NCBI RefSeq assembly: GCF_900625095.1
Contig: NZ_LR130760.1
Span: forward strand, 862,417 to 926,416
Reading direction: 5' to 3'
DNA: 64,000 nucleotides
Origin: Acinetobacter ihumii
GTDB taxonomy: Bacteria; Pseudomonadota; Gammaproteobacteria; Pseudomonadales; Moraxellaceae
Each line of letters begins with the position of its first letter. Position 1 is the stretch's first letter. Under the pieces are notes generated by a model. It was not told where the DNA came from, did not search any database, and saw only the letters and a list, made by a program, of their open reading frames with translations. The position numbers and the translations under genes are program-made. Positions 9,528-18,148 of the stretch are shown here, in pieces.

Positions 9528-11207
9528 TTACTTCATTTGTGCTTTGATCAAGTCACCAATTGTCTTAGGACCATTGTCTTGAGCACCAGCTGGAGCTGCT
9601 GTACGAAGATTCGCAACTGCTTCTTTCTCTTCAGCTTCGTCTTTCGCTTTGATAGACAAGTTGATAGAGCGAGATTTACGATCAACGTTGATGATTTTCG
9701 CTTCAACTTCTTGACCAACTTCAAGGAACTTAGTTGCATCTTCAACACGATCACGATTGATTTCAGATGCTTTCAAAGTTGCTTCAACTTCGTCAGCCAA
9801 CTTAACTGTCGCGCCTTTAGCGTCAACAGCAGTTACAGTACCTTTAACCAATGCACCACGTTCATTCGCTGCCAAGAAGTCATTGAATGGATCGCTGTTC
9901 AATTGCTTGATACCAAGGCTGATACGGTTGCCTTCAGCGTCTACAGACAGGATAACTGCTTCAACAGTGTCACCTTTCTTGTAACGACGGATTGCATCTT
10001 CACCTTGTTCGTTCCAAGAGATATCAGACAAGTGAACTAGACCGTCGATCCCGCCTGGCAAACCAATGAAGATACCGAAGTCAGTGATTGACTTGATCGT
10101 ACCAGAAACTTTTTCGCCTTTCTCATGTGCTTTAGCAAACTCTTCCCATGGGTTAGCACGAGTTTGTTTGATACCAAGAGAAATACGACGACGTTCTTCG
10201 TCAACTTCAAGAACCATAACATCAACTTCGTCACCAATCTGAACAACTTTAGATGGGTGGATGTTTTTGTTGGTATGATCCATTTCAGAAACGTGAACAA
10301 GACCTTCAACGCCTTCAGCGATTTCTGCGAAACAGCCGTAGTCAGTTAAGTTAGTTACACGTGCTTTAACGATAGAACCTTTAGGGTAACGGTTCATAAT
10401 CGCTAACCATGGATCTTCACCAAGTTGTTTAAGACCTAGAGAAACACGGTTACGCTCACGATCAAATTTAAGGACTTTAACAGTCACTTCTTGACCGACT
10501 TCAACCACTTCAGATGGGTGCTTGATACGTTTCCAAGCCATATCTGTAATATGTAGAAGACCATCGATACCGCCAAGATCAACGAACGCACCATAATCAG
10601 TAAGGTTCTTGATTGTACCAGTAACTGTTTGACCTTCTTCAAGCTGTGCAAGAAGTGCTTCACGGTCAGCAGAAGATTCTGCTTCCATTACCGCACGACG
10701 AGATACAACAACGTTATTACGTTTTGCATCAAGCTTGATGACTTTAAACTCTAACTCTTTACCTTCAAGATGAGTGGTGTCACGAATAGGACGAGTGTCT
10801 ACAAGTGAACCTGGAAGGAAAGCACGAACTGGACCGATGTCAACAGTGAAACCGCCTTTAACTTTACCAGAGATAACACCGGTAACGATTTCGCCATCTT
10901 CAAAGATTTTTTCAAGTTTAGTCCATGTTTCAGCACGTTTTGCTTTTTCACGTGATAAAACAGTTTGACCCATACCGTTGTCAAGTGCTTCTACAACAAC
11001 GTCAACAGTATCGCCAACTTGAACTTCAAGTTCACGTTGTTCATTTAAAAATTCAGCACGGTCAACAACGCCTTCAGATTTAAGGCCAGTGTCAACAGTT
11101 ACCCAGTCACTATCGATGCTAACAACAACACCTTGGATGACTGCACCCTTTTCAACGTTGAGGTTTAATTCACTTTCTTCAAAGAGGGCTGCAAAAGATT
11201 CGGTCAT
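9528..11207 (-). CDS. rpsA: 30S ribosomal protein S1
   Basis: A 559-residue mRNA-binding ribosomal protein, close to E. coli's 557. Six S1/OB repeats can be followed, spaced by about 85 residues from about residue 20 to 515. The central repeats carry recurring [16 protein letters not shown] and [17 protein letters not shown] type segments and the linkers RISLGIKQ. It lies between cmk and ihfB as in E. coli. The 112-bp leader holds a short imperfect hairpin at 11229-11249. In E. coli the rpsA leader mediates autogenous control; whether this one does cannot be judged by eye. Confidence 0.98.
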   Translation of the reverse strand: MTESFAALFEESELNLNVEKGAVIQGVVVSIDSDWVTVDTGLKSEGVVDRAEFLNEQRELEVQVGDTVDVVVEALDNGMGQTVLSREKAKRAETWTKLEKIFEDGEIVTGVISGKVKGGFTVDIGPVRAFLPGSLVDTRPIRDTTHLEGKELEFKVIKLDAKRNNVVVSRRAVMEAESSADREALLAQLEEGQTVTGTIKNLTDYGAFVDLGGIDGLLHITDMAWKRIKHPSEVVEVGQEVTVKVLKFDRERNRVSLGLKQLGEDPWLAIMNRYPKGSIVKARVTNLTDYGCFAEIAEGVEGLVHVSEMDHTNKNIHPSKVVQIGDEVDVMVLEVDEERRRISLGIKQTRANPWEEFAKAHEKGEKVSGTIKSITDFGIFIGLPGGIDGLVHLSDISWNEQGEDAIRRYKKGDTVEAVILSVDAEGNRISLGIKQLNSDPFNDFLAANERGALVKGTVTAVDAKGATVKLADEVEATLKASEINRDRVEDATKFLEVGQEVEAKIINVDRKSRSINLSIKAKDEAEEKEAVANLRTAAPAGAQDNGPKTIGDLIKAQMK

Positions 11208-11319
11208 GATATACCTGATAAAGTCAGCGGTCTTGGATCAGACAAGGCCGGTTTAGTTAAGTCTCTACATAGTCCGTATAAACTGATCAAGCTATGCTTT
11301 AACTGGTTTTAAAAATTGA

Positions 11320-12003
11320 TTAAGCTTCAATACGGCTATTTACGTAACGAGTCATAAGCTCAAAGACTTCATCGATTGACAAATCAGAACTGTCAATCTG
11401 ATAAGCATCCTGAGCTGGTCGCAATGGAGCAACTGCTCGCTCCATGTCACGTTTATCTCGCGCCTGTATATTGGCTAAAATGTCGCTCATTTTAACATCT
11501 AGCCCCATTGCCTGCAACTGTTTTACCCGACGCTCTGCACGGGATTCAGCAGATGCGGTCAAATAGATTTTTGCTTGCGCTTCAGGGAAAATAGCCGTTG
11601 CCATATCTCGTCCATCGGCCACCAGTCCCGGCGACTGAATAAAGGCACGTTGCCGATCAAATAAAGCTTTGCGTAGTTCAGGTATAGTCGCGACTTTAGA
11701 TGCAAACTCGCCTACACGTTCGGTCCGAATGGTCTGAGTAACATCTACACCATCTAAAATAATGGCTGTTGTTTCATCTTTTGTTTCAAATTTAATATCT
11801 AAATGAGTGGCAATTTCTACACATTCATCCAAACGTGTATCGAGCGCATCTAATAACTCTTTTTGATGTAATGACAGCCCAAGCAATCGATATAAAGCGC
11901 CAGAATCTAAAAGATGGTAACCATAATGTTTTGCCATCTTTGCTGCAAGAGTCCCCTTGCCTGAACCACTTGGCCCATCGATTGTAATAATATGAACTGT
12001 CAT
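11320..12003 (-). CDS. cmk: Cytidylate kinase
   Basis: Phosphorylates CMP and dCMP with ATP. The P-loop GPSGSGKG is at residues 9-16, and the conserved substrate-side segments [14 protein letters not shown] and [16 protein letters not shown] follow. The length of 227 equals that of E. coli Cmk. It stands directly upstream of rpsA on the same strand, the usual arrangement. The upstream SRPBCC gene ends 10 bp before the start. Confidence 0.97.
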   Translation of the reverse strand: MTVHIITIDGPSGSGKGTLAAKMAKHYGYHLLDSGALYRLLGLSLHQKELLDALDTRLDECVEIATHLDIKFETKDETTAIILDGVDVTQTIRTERVGEFASKVATIPELRKALFDRQRAFIQSPGLVADGRDMATAIFPEAQAKIYLTASAESRAERRVKQLQAMGLDVKMSDILANIQARDKRDMERAVAPLRPAQDAYQIDSSDLSIDEVFELMTRYVNSRIEA

Positions 12004-12013
12004 TTAAATCCCA

Positions 12014-12448
12014 CTAAGTCATCGATTTTGCTAATTTTGAAAAGCCTAGTGTAATCGCTGCTTTAAGTTGTGCAAGAATTAATTTGCTAATGAAAGGTAT
12101 TCTTGCTGTCAATTCAATCGTATAAGTCACCAAGGTTTTATCTGCGGAAATTTCTTGAAAATCAATTCGACCCAGATGATGTTTGATCAATGGATTATCA
12201 ATCAGCTTATATTCGATTCGTTTATTTTCTTCGAGTAATGTAATTTCTTCTTTTAACGGTTTAACTGGACCATATCCCATTCGACGAACCGAACCCAAAC
12301 CATCAGGGCGGGTAGGATCGGCAGAGTCCTTCACTCTTACAACCTGTAAAGGGGCGAACGCTTTATTGTAAGTGGCATGCTTGGCAAGTAAATTAAATAC
12401 TTCATCAATTGGCACGTTAAATTCTTTTTTTATGGTGATCGAATTCAT
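12014..12448 (-). CDS. SRPBCC (polyketide cyclase-like) superfamily protein
   Basis: A 144-residue START-like lipid- or hydrophobe-binding fold, recognised from the N-terminal EFNVPIDEVFNLLAKHATY, the central GLGSVRRMGYGP strand and the C-terminal amphipathic helix. The function is unknown. I chose the ATG at 12448 because GAGGG lies just upstream at good spacing; an ATG at 12493 would add 15 unlikely residues. The downstream neighbour is cmk, 10 bp away. Confidence 0.8.
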   Translation of the reverse strand: MNSITIKKEFNVPIDEVFNLLAKHATYNKAFAPLQVVRVKDSADPTRPDGLGSVRRMGYGPVKPLKEEITLLEENKRIEYKLIDNPLIKHHLGRIDFQEISADKTLVTYTIELTARIPFISKLILAQLKAAITLGFSKLAKSMT

Positions 12449-12559
12449 ATTATCCCTCTGGCTTATTTGACAATTTATATTGTCAAAGCACATTATCTAA
12501 TCTATCCACTAGAATCAAGAACTGCTTGCATAAAAATTCAGATATCAGATGATCATATT

Positions 12560-13102
12560 TTAACTATTATTTTTTTTAAGGCTCTGTGGCTCAACTGCGT
12601 TTAAACTTTGAAATAATTCACGTTCTGATCTTTTCTGTTCACGACGTTGTTTAAAAAATTGGCTTAGTTGTGCCGAGCATTGCTGCTGCATACAGCCATG
12701 ATCGATAATAAATTTGTGATTGTAATAACCTGAATCCAGTAACTGACGCGCACTAATCAAGGATCCAGCTTTAGGTTCTTGAGTGGCAAAAACCACTCGA
12801 TAGATACGTGAATGTACCAATGCACCTACACACATTGTGCACGGCTCTAAAGTCACATACAGCGTTGCATCGACTGGTAAGCGATAATTTTGAACCGACT
12901 CACACGCCATACGAATTGCACGAATTTCAGCATGTGCCGTAGGATCGTTCAAGCCAATAGGCGCATTATAACCAGAGCCAATAATTTTATTCTGGCTCAC
13001 AATAACAGCACCAACAGGAATTTCCCCTTTCGATGCCGCAAATGCAGCCTGTTCATAAGCAAACTGCATCCAATACTCATCAGGGTAATTCTGTTCAGAC
13101 AT
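12560..13102 (-). CDS. tadA: tRNA-specific adenosine deaminase
   Basis: Converts A34 to inosine in the tRNA-Arg(ACG) wobble position. The zinc deaminase motifs are complete: HAE at residues 57-59 (His ligand and catalytic Glu) and PCTMC at 87-91 (two Cys ligands). The 180 residues include a basic C-terminal tail (KQRREQKRSERE) and match the family. It lies 3 bp after the upstream hydratase-family gene, so translational coupling is likely. Confidence 0.95.
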   Translation of the reverse strand: MSEQNYPDEYWMQFAYEQAAFAASKGEIPVGAVIVSQNKIIGSGYNAPIGLNDPTAHAEIRAIRMACESVQNYRLPVDATLYVTLEPCTMCVGALVHSRIYRVVFATQEPKAGSLISARQLLDSGYYNHKFIIDHGCMQQQCSAQLSQFFKQRREQKRSERELFQSLNAVEPQSLKKNNS

Positions 13103-13105
13103 GGC

Positions 13106-14230
13106 TTAACTGATTACAGCATAATGTTTAAGTAATTGATTCCAGCTTTCGATGTTGGTCACAGGCGGATGATTGCCCAAAATACCTTTCAACGTTAAGT
13201 CTTGCGTGTTGACCCATGCAGGCGATAAGTCTTTGTCGACTAAACGTGCACGAACCCCTTCGACAAAATCAGGATGGCGTATTTTCCAGTCAGAAATCTG
13301 GGCTTCTAGCTTAAAGACTTCATCCCAAGCATGGACCTGTTTGCCCCATTGCCATAACAACCATGTAATGGCTGCGGTACTTGGAGAGCCTTTTTGCAGA
13401 TTTTCACTGGCTTGGCGCAACCAGTCACTACGCGCATCATTAAGACCAATAATCGCTTGATAATCCTGCTCAAAACTTATCCCACGACAAACACTATGAA
13501 TAACATCTAGGGAGTTCTGTAAAGGACCAGCAGCAACAGGTCGATGCAAGCTATTCAGGGTGTCATCAATCGCTCTAAAATCACCTGCTGGATAATGATT
13601 CCAGTCGATATCAATTACTTTCTTTAACACATTATCGCGTTGTGCATCGCAAATATGAGTTGCCCAACCAATGCTATAAGCACCAGCTGCCGTCATAATA
13701 GAGCCAGTTAAACCAGTAAATAAACCGATAGGTCCACGATCAGCCAAGAAGCGACTCGCTCCCACATCAGGATAAAGACCAATATTGATTTCAGGCATGG
13801 CTAAACGCGAATAAGGAGTCACCAAACGAAATGGTGCAGCCATAAATAACCCTAGACCGCCCCCCATGACGTAACCTTCACCCCAGACAATCACAGGTTT
13901 TGCATAGTTATGCAGCAGTAAATCTAGCGCATATTCCTGTTCAAAAAACTCATTGGCCGTTTCAACTTCGTTATTGATAACCAGTTGGCGAAGCTTACGA
14001 ACATCACCCCCTGCACAAAATGCTTTCGGGGTCGTAGAATCTAGCCAAATCGCTTTTACCTGGTCATCTTGGTGAAAATCTTCAAATACACGCAACAATG
14101 CTGTCGCAATCGACTCATCTAAAGCATGTAACGATTTAGGACGGTTTAACCGAACAATGCGCCAGCCATTTTTTGCTTCTTCAACAATAAGATCGGGGTG
14201 ATAACGGTTTACATCGGGAGAATTTGTCAT
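13106..14230 (-). CDS. Enoyl-CoA hydratase/isomerase family, 3-hydroxyisobutyryl-CoA hydrolase-like
   Basis: A crotonase-fold protein of 374 residues. The oxyanion-hole segments are [10 protein letters not shown] (about residue 72) and [18 protein letters not shown]. The segment [15 protein letters not shown] is typical of the HIBCH subfamily (valine degradation) rather than of simple hydratases. The extended C-terminal ECH_2 region agrees with this. Start and stop overlap neighbours: 4 bp with ung upstream, a 3-bp gap to tadA downstream. No other valine-degradation gene is in the window, so the physiological substrate is uncertain. Confidence 0.85.
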   Translation of the reverse strand: MTNSPDVNRYHPDLIVEEAKNGWRIVRLNRPKSLHALDESIATALLRVFEDFHQDDQVKAIWLDSTTPKAFCAGGDVRKLRQLVINNEVETANEFFEQEYALDLLLHNYAKPVIVWGEGYVMGGGLGLFMAAPFRLVTPYSRLAMPEINIGLYPDVGASRFLADRGPIGLFTGLTGSIMTAAGAYSIGWATHICDAQRDNVLKKVIDIDWNHYPAGDFRAIDDTLNSLHRPVAAGPLQNSLDVIHSVCRGISFEQDYQAIIGLNDARSDWLRQASENLQKGSPSTAAITWLLWQWGKQVHAWDEVFKLEAQISDWKIRHPDFVEGVRARLVDKDLSPAWVNTQDLTLKGILGNHPPVTNIESWNQLLKHYAVIS

Positions 14231-14940
14231 GCGTCCAACTGCCAGTCTATAGGCTCAATGCCATTTTGTTTCAAATAATTATTTGTTTTGGAAAAAACCT
14301 TACAACCAAAAAAACCACCCCGGTTTGCAGCAAGAGGCGATGGATGTGCTGCGGTCAACACCAGATGTTTTTCTCGGTCTATCCTTTGTCCTTTACGCTG
14401 CGCATAAGCACCCCATAAAATGAAAACGATGTGTTCACGCTGTTCATTAAGCACATCAATAACATGATCAGTAAACTCTTCCCAACCGCGTTTTTGATGC
14501 GATGTTGGCTGCCCTGCCTCTACGGTTAAGACACTGTTTAGAAGCAATACGCCCTGATCTGCCCATTTGGTTAAATCACCATGAGGTGACATCGGCACAC
14601 CCAAATCAGTGTTTAACTCATGAAAAATATTGCGTAAAGATGGTGGTAAAACCATCCCGCGCTGTACAGAAAAACTTAATCCATTGGCCTGATTGGGCCC
14701 ATGATAAGGATCTTGCCCCAAAATAACGACTTTTACCTGATCTAAAGGCGTCGTATTTAGCGCATTAAAAATCTGCTTACTCGGTGGATAGACTACTTTT
14801 TGTGCCTGTTTTTCCTGAACCAGAAAATCACGCAAGGTATCCATCAGTGGGCTGAGCAAAAAATCTGCCAGTGAATATTTCCAGCTTTGTTCTAACTGAA
14901 CCTTCGCCAGTTGATCCTGTTGCTGCTCAGTTAATTGCAT
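14227..14940 (-). CDS. ung: Uracil-DNA glycosylase
   Basis: Removes uracil from DNA at the start of base excision repair. The family-1 motif GQDPYHG (residues 75-81) carries the catalytic Asp77. The second motif [13 protein letters not shown] carries the catalytic His, and the Leu-insertion context follows. The length of 237 is normal. The stop overlaps the start of the downstream hydratase-like gene by 4 bp (ATGA), implying coupled translation of unrelated genes. Confidence 0.98.
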   Translation of the reverse strand: MQLTEQQQDQLAKVQLEQSWKYSLADFLLSPLMDTLRDFLVQEKQAQKVVYPPSKQIFNALNTTPLDQVKVVILGQDPYHGPNQANGLSFSVQRGMVLPPSLRNIFHELNTDLGVPMSPHGDLTKWADQGVLLLNSVLTVEAGQPTSHQKRGWEEFTDHVIDVLNEQREHIVFILWGAYAQRKGQRIDREKHLVLTAAHPSPLAANRGGFFGCKVFSKTNNYLKQNGIEPIDWQLDA

Positions 14941-14985
14941 TTTTCCATCCTGAAAACAATTGATGACCTAATTCTTTTTTATAAT

Positions 14986-15582
14986 TTAAAGGCTAACCTG
15001 CAATTCCACTTTTGGATTTTGGAATTTACTACCATGCTTTAATTTTTCATACATTGTAGGATCAGTCCATTCTGATTGTACCTGTTCAGAAAACACGATA
15101 CTGTCCAAGTCAAGCTGACCCATTTGTTTATTTTCGATATCTTCCAAGAAACTTTGTGCGTAGCCTGTATCGGTTTCATGCACGATCACAGAATAAACCT
15201 CAACATCGCCCTCACCATTTTGAGTTTCTGTCGACTTTAAAACCTGCTGCGCCAAATAAAAAAAGATACGTGAAAATTGTTCTGCCGAAGGTGAAACGGG
15301 TAAAGCCACCCAGCGCGCACTAAAAGTTTTACAGGCTTGAATATATTCAGGTTGGTCATCTTGCCAAAAACAAATTGCATGATCGAAACTATCAAATAAT
15401 TCTTTGATTACGCCTTTTAGCAAACCGAAGTCATACACCATTTGCCCATGATCAAGTTTGGAGGCTTTAAGGATGAGCTCGACTTTATAACTATGCCCAT
15501 GAATCGAGCGTTTGCAACGATCGGAGGTACAGTTTCTGACGATATGAGCATTTTCAAACTTAAATAACTTTCGGATTAACAT
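14986..15582 (-). CDS. 6-carboxytetrahydropterin synthase / PTPS (QueD) family protein
   Basis: A T-fold protein with the zinc-site histidines H13 (FENAH), H28 and H30 (IHGHSYKV), a candidate catalytic Cys at 23 and the Asp67-His68 pair (SFDHAI). A Glu in the segment VHETDTGYAQSF matches the pterin-binding Glu. QueD makes 6-carboxy-tetrahydropterin for queuosine. At 198 residues it is clearly longer than QueD (about 120) and has an insertion between the DH motif and the last third. It could be the queuosine enzyme or a diverged paralogue; no other que gene is nearby. Confidence 0.72.
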   Translation of the reverse strand: MLIRKLFKFENAHIVRNCTSDRCKRSIHGHSYKVELILKASKLDHGQMVYDFGLLKGVIKELFDSFDHAICFWQDDQPEYIQACKTFSARWVALPVSPSAEQFSRIFFYLAQQVLKSTETQNGEGDVEVYSVIVHETDTGYAQSFLEDIENKQMGQLDLDSIVFSEQVQSEWTDPTMYEKLKHGSKFQNPKVELQVSL

Positions 15583-15736
15583 GCGCCAAATTAAAAATGA
15601 TGATCAACAAGTTTTAATTATAAAGGAAAAAGTTAACTCTTTACATTTATTTTAACGTTAATAGCAATAGGAAAAAGGTATCAAAACTTAAAGAAAATGC
15701 TGAATTTTAGCGCACTTATGATCTGTCCAATCTATT

Positions 15737-16702
15737 TTAAAATGGCGCCAAACTTCTTGAATAAACAAAGACCTGTTGATCTTTACGCATTAACAAACTG
15801 GTAAACTGACGTTTACGCTCACTGAGCATCACTTCAATTCGTGCCTGAAAATAACTGGATTTAACATCCAATAATGAGGTTACACTTTGTTTATTTTGCG
15901 GATCAATATTTTTAAAAGCCTCTAAAGACCAAAGATCATTGACACTTTGAAAATATTCCATCTTGGCGAATTTTGCTTGTATCTCCTGATCTATTGCATT
16001 CGCATCCAGCTTCTCATCCATACTTGCTAAAACCAATGCTGGCGCTGTATTCAGGTTTATTTTAGTCAAATCACTTGATGGCAAAGCACTGATATACGGT
16101 TTAATTAAGTCATAATTTTTGCCTTCAAAACCACGTACCATTTTCAACTCTTCAATACTGTGAAACTTGGTATTTGGAGCCAGATAAGGTCGTTGTAAAC
16201 CTTGATAATACGAGCTTTCCGCGCCCATCGCCCCGGTTGGTTGATCATCTGGATCTTGCCAGTCAATGACTGCCTGACTGAGTTCGGCTGGCAGACCCAC
16301 TCGAACCAGTAATTTTTCAAACCATCTTTGAACGTTTTCATTAGGTTTTCCATCTGCTTGAACCAAATTATTAAGATTGAATTTTCCAGACTCATCTTGC
16401 AAATAACCTGATACATAACCATCCTCAACAGGAAATGCGGGCATCGGTTTTGCCCATGTCTCACCCATATGATCGACTTGTGCACTACCCTGTGCATCTT
16501 GTACCAATAGTTCTGAAAAAAAGGCTTCTGCACTTTTCGCATATAACAATGATTGATTTTGACGAATCAAGTAGGCTGTATTTTCAGCCGTATTACTTTG
16601 ATGTCTGGCGATGCTTGCGGCCAGTATGGTCGCCAATGCCACCATGACCAGAATTGTAATCAGCGCAATTCCTTGCTGAGTTTTTCGCTTATTTCTGATC
16701 AT
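15737..16702 (-). CDS. gspK: Type II secretion minor pseudopilin GspK
   Basis: The large tip pseudopilin of the type II secretion system (321 residues). It has a short leader MIRNKRKTQQ, then G/IALITILVMVALATILAAS. As usual for GspK the hydrophobic segment lacks the Glu5 of other pseudopilins. The T2SSK domain is clear from GYLQDESGKFNLNNL, VIDWQDPDDQPTG and INLNTAPALVLASMD. It is last in gspH-I-J-K, 4 bp after gspJ. Its leader has normal length, unlike the three genes before it. Confidence 0.95.
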   Translation of the reverse strand: MIRNKRKTQQGIALITILVMVALATILAASIARHQSNTAENTAYLIRQNQSLLYAKSAEAFFSELLVQDAQGSAQVDHMGETWAKPMPAFPVEDGYVSGYLQDESGKFNLNNLVQADGKPNENVQRWFEKLLVRVGLPAELSQAVIDWQDPDDQPTGAMGAESSYYQGLQRPYLAPNTKFHSIEELKMVRGFEGKNYDLIKPYISALPSSDLTKINLNTAPALVLASMDEKLDANAIDQEIQAKFAKMEYFQSVNDLWSLEAFKNIDPQNKQSVTSLLDVKSSYFQARIEVMLSERKRQFTSLLMRKDQQVFVYSRSLAPF

Positions 16703-16706
16703 GCGA

Positions 16707-17564
16707 TTAATTTTCCCCTACACCACTATTGCTGGAATTTTGCCCTGAATCTGTATTTGAGGAATTATTGTTATCTTCACCTGTTTGAGCTGTATGTTGC
16801 TGTAAATTCGAAACGACCGCTTTGGTATCGAGCAAACTATAAATCCATTCATATTCAGTACCATCAATCGTGACATTGATTTTTAAACCTTGAGGCAATT
16901 GCTTTAGATTTGCCGACTGACTTAAATCAACACTGGCATCTGGCCATTGTGTTAGAGGCTGCGGATTAAGTAGACTGATTTGAAACTGCTCAACATTTTT
17001 TAATAAAATACTGGATTGTGGTTGAACATGATTGGGTAGATTTAAATCTGGATATTTCAAACGATACACTAATTTCTGTACCGCATCATAGCGATATTCT
17101 ACTCGCTCGTAGGGCGATAAACCCTGTTGAAGTGGATCAGTGACTCCGGCTTTACTAAACTGGAGCACATTATTATTGAGAGAAAGTGCAGGTCTTATTT
17201 GTCCATTCATATTGGCAGTCAGTGGAATGATCTGCAAACTATCCCTTAAAATCTGCTGGTAAGCGTCCTGTAAAATAAACAACCGTTGTTCATGCTGACT
17301 ATTACGATCTCTCGTTTTAACTAAATAATCGAAAACTTTCCAACCCAATGCAGACAAAACCGCAAAAATTGCAATTGCCACCAAAAGCTCAACCAAGGTA
17401 AATCCTGAGCGAGTGTAAGCAAAGCGAAGCTTTGCACGAGCGCAAGACGAGAAACTATACTTCGAGTGATAAGGTTTAATTCGATTGCAACTCGGTCGCA
17501 CCGCGACACCAAAACTTTGATCTGAGCTACAAGTAGATAACGGCACTTTTTGATTATTTTTCAT
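16707..17564 (-). CDS. gspJ: Type II secretion minor pseudopilin GspJ with repeat-expanded leader
   Basis: The processed part starts at G54/FTLVELLVAIAIFAVLSAL and continues as a typical GspJ (DYLVKTRDRNSQHEQ). The ORF has 285 residues and joins GspI and GspK in the pseudopilus tip. The ATG at 17564 overlaps the gspI stop by 4 bp, which supports this start. Between the first six residues (MKNNQK) and SGFTL lie about 47 residues encoded by repeat units, including GVAVRPSC, KPYHSKYSFSSC and ARAKLRFAYTR. No in-frame ATG, GTG or TTG lies close to the cleavage site. Whether the 53-residue leader is processed normally is unknown. Confidence 0.9.
   Translation of the reverse strand: MKNNQKVPLSTCSSDQSFGVAVRPSCNRIKPYHSKYSFSSCARAKLRFAYTRSGFTLVELLVAIAIFAVLSALGWKVFDYLVKTRDRNSQHEQRLFILQDAYQQILRDSLQIIPLTANMNGQIRPALSLNNNVLQFSKAGVTDPLQQGLSPYERVEYRYDAVQKLVYRLKYPDLNLPNHVQPQSSILLKNVEQFQISLLNPQPLTQWPDASVDLSQSANLKQLPQGLKINVTIDGTEYEWIYSLLDTKAVVSNLQQHTAQTGEDNNNSSNTDSGQNSSNSGVGEN
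17410..17530 (-). repeat. Repeat cluster inside the gspJ leader
   Basis: Contains the palindrome GCAAAGC-GAA-GCTTTGC (17419-17435), then the linker CGCAAGACGAGAAACTATAC (17441-17460) followed by TTCGAGTG, then a degenerate TCGATT-GCA-ACTCGG arm. A 19-bp exact match to the gspH copy starts TGCAACTCGG (17486-17504). It begins immediately beside the SGFTL codons. Confidence 0.85.
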
Positions 17565-18148
17565 TGTGTCTTAACTTGGTTGATATAATTAAAAAATACA
17601 ACGTTACCAACCCCAGATCCCACTTTGCCTTGTTCTGTATTAAATAAACTGACTTGTATTTCAATACGCTGTACTTTAGGGCTAATGGTTGATTCAGAAC
17701 GCTTATCAATTTGCCATGTTTCGCCTTGCGAAGTCACTTGTTTGGATTCTGTTCCAGTAAGCCATTGTTTATTAATTTCCATCTGAGCAGCTTCGTTCAT
17801 CGCGACGAATTGTGCTTTGGTTCTTAGCATGGCATTCGCCGTAGACTGAGTGTATTGCATCGCGACTTTAGTCAGCGCAATAGCCGCTGTTGCAAAAATC
17901 GCCAAAGCCACCATCACTTCAAGCAAGGTAAATCCTGAGGCAGGTTTTAATCGAGCAACGCTCGATCCTGCCGCAAGGCGAGAACTCCTACTTCGAGTAC
18001 AGCGACTAAAAAAACCACTTCGCTTTGCTACGTCTTGCGAAATGTATTTCTCATTTGCCGCTGCGCAAGACGAGAAACTTTTTTTCGTGTCGCAAAGTTT
18101 AAATCGAGCAATGCCTGATTCATCTATGCTGGGCTTATTCGTTTTCAT
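17561..18148 (-). CDS. gspI: Type II secretion minor pseudopilin GspI with repeat-expanded leader
   Basis: The pseudopilin core begins at G72/FTLLEVMVALAIFATAAIALTKVAMQ, a good GspI N-terminal helix. I chose ATG 18148 (MKTNKPS; 195 residues) because it overlaps the 3' end of gspH by 14 bp. A start at 18202 would add an unlikely hydrophobic stretch. About 60 leader residues are repeat-encoded: KSFSSCAAANEKYISQDVAK followed by RSGFFSRCTRS and SRLAAGSSVARLKPA. The stretch SFSSC to KRSGF recurs in GspH with two changes. The C-terminal domain is normal. Confidence 0.88.
   Translation of the reverse strand: MKTNKPSIDESGIARFKLCDTKKSFSSCAAANEKYISQDVAKRSGFFSRCTRSRSSRLAAGSSVARLKPASGFTLLEVMVALAIFATAAIALTKVAMQYTQSTANAMLRTKAQFVAMNEAAQMEINKQWLTGTESKQVTSQGETWQIDKRSESTISPKVQRIEIQVSLFNTEQGKVGSGVGNVVFFNYINQVKTQ
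17940..18110 (-). repeat. Repeat cluster inside the gspI leader
   Basis: Contains the palindrome ATCGAGC-AAC-GCTCGAT (17950-17966) and a diverged linker (CCGCAAGGCGAGAACTCCTA, then CTTCGAGTAC). A 69-bp block at 18011-18079 matches gspH 18789-18857 at 67 of 69 positions. Inside the block CGTCTTGCG (18031-18039) and CGCAAGACG (18064-18072) are perfect inverted arms. Confidence 0.88.

Noticed and set aside
9537..10040. 167-codon plus-strand frame opposite rpsA, and other frames in rpsA
   Set aside because: They are shadows of a highly expressed gene with biased codons. None has a ribosome-binding site or family features.
10940..10960. A parS-like sequence TTTTCACGTGATAAA
   Set aside because: It matches only about 12 of 16 bases of the parS consensus and lies inside rpsA. 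A half-site near 28708-28723 beside rsmG is weaker still. I do not call parS in this window.
11229..11249. Hairpin in the rpsA leader as the S1 autoregulatory element
   Set aside because: The stem is short, has a G-U pair and no recognisable match to the E. coli leader structure. I mention it only in the rpsA entry.
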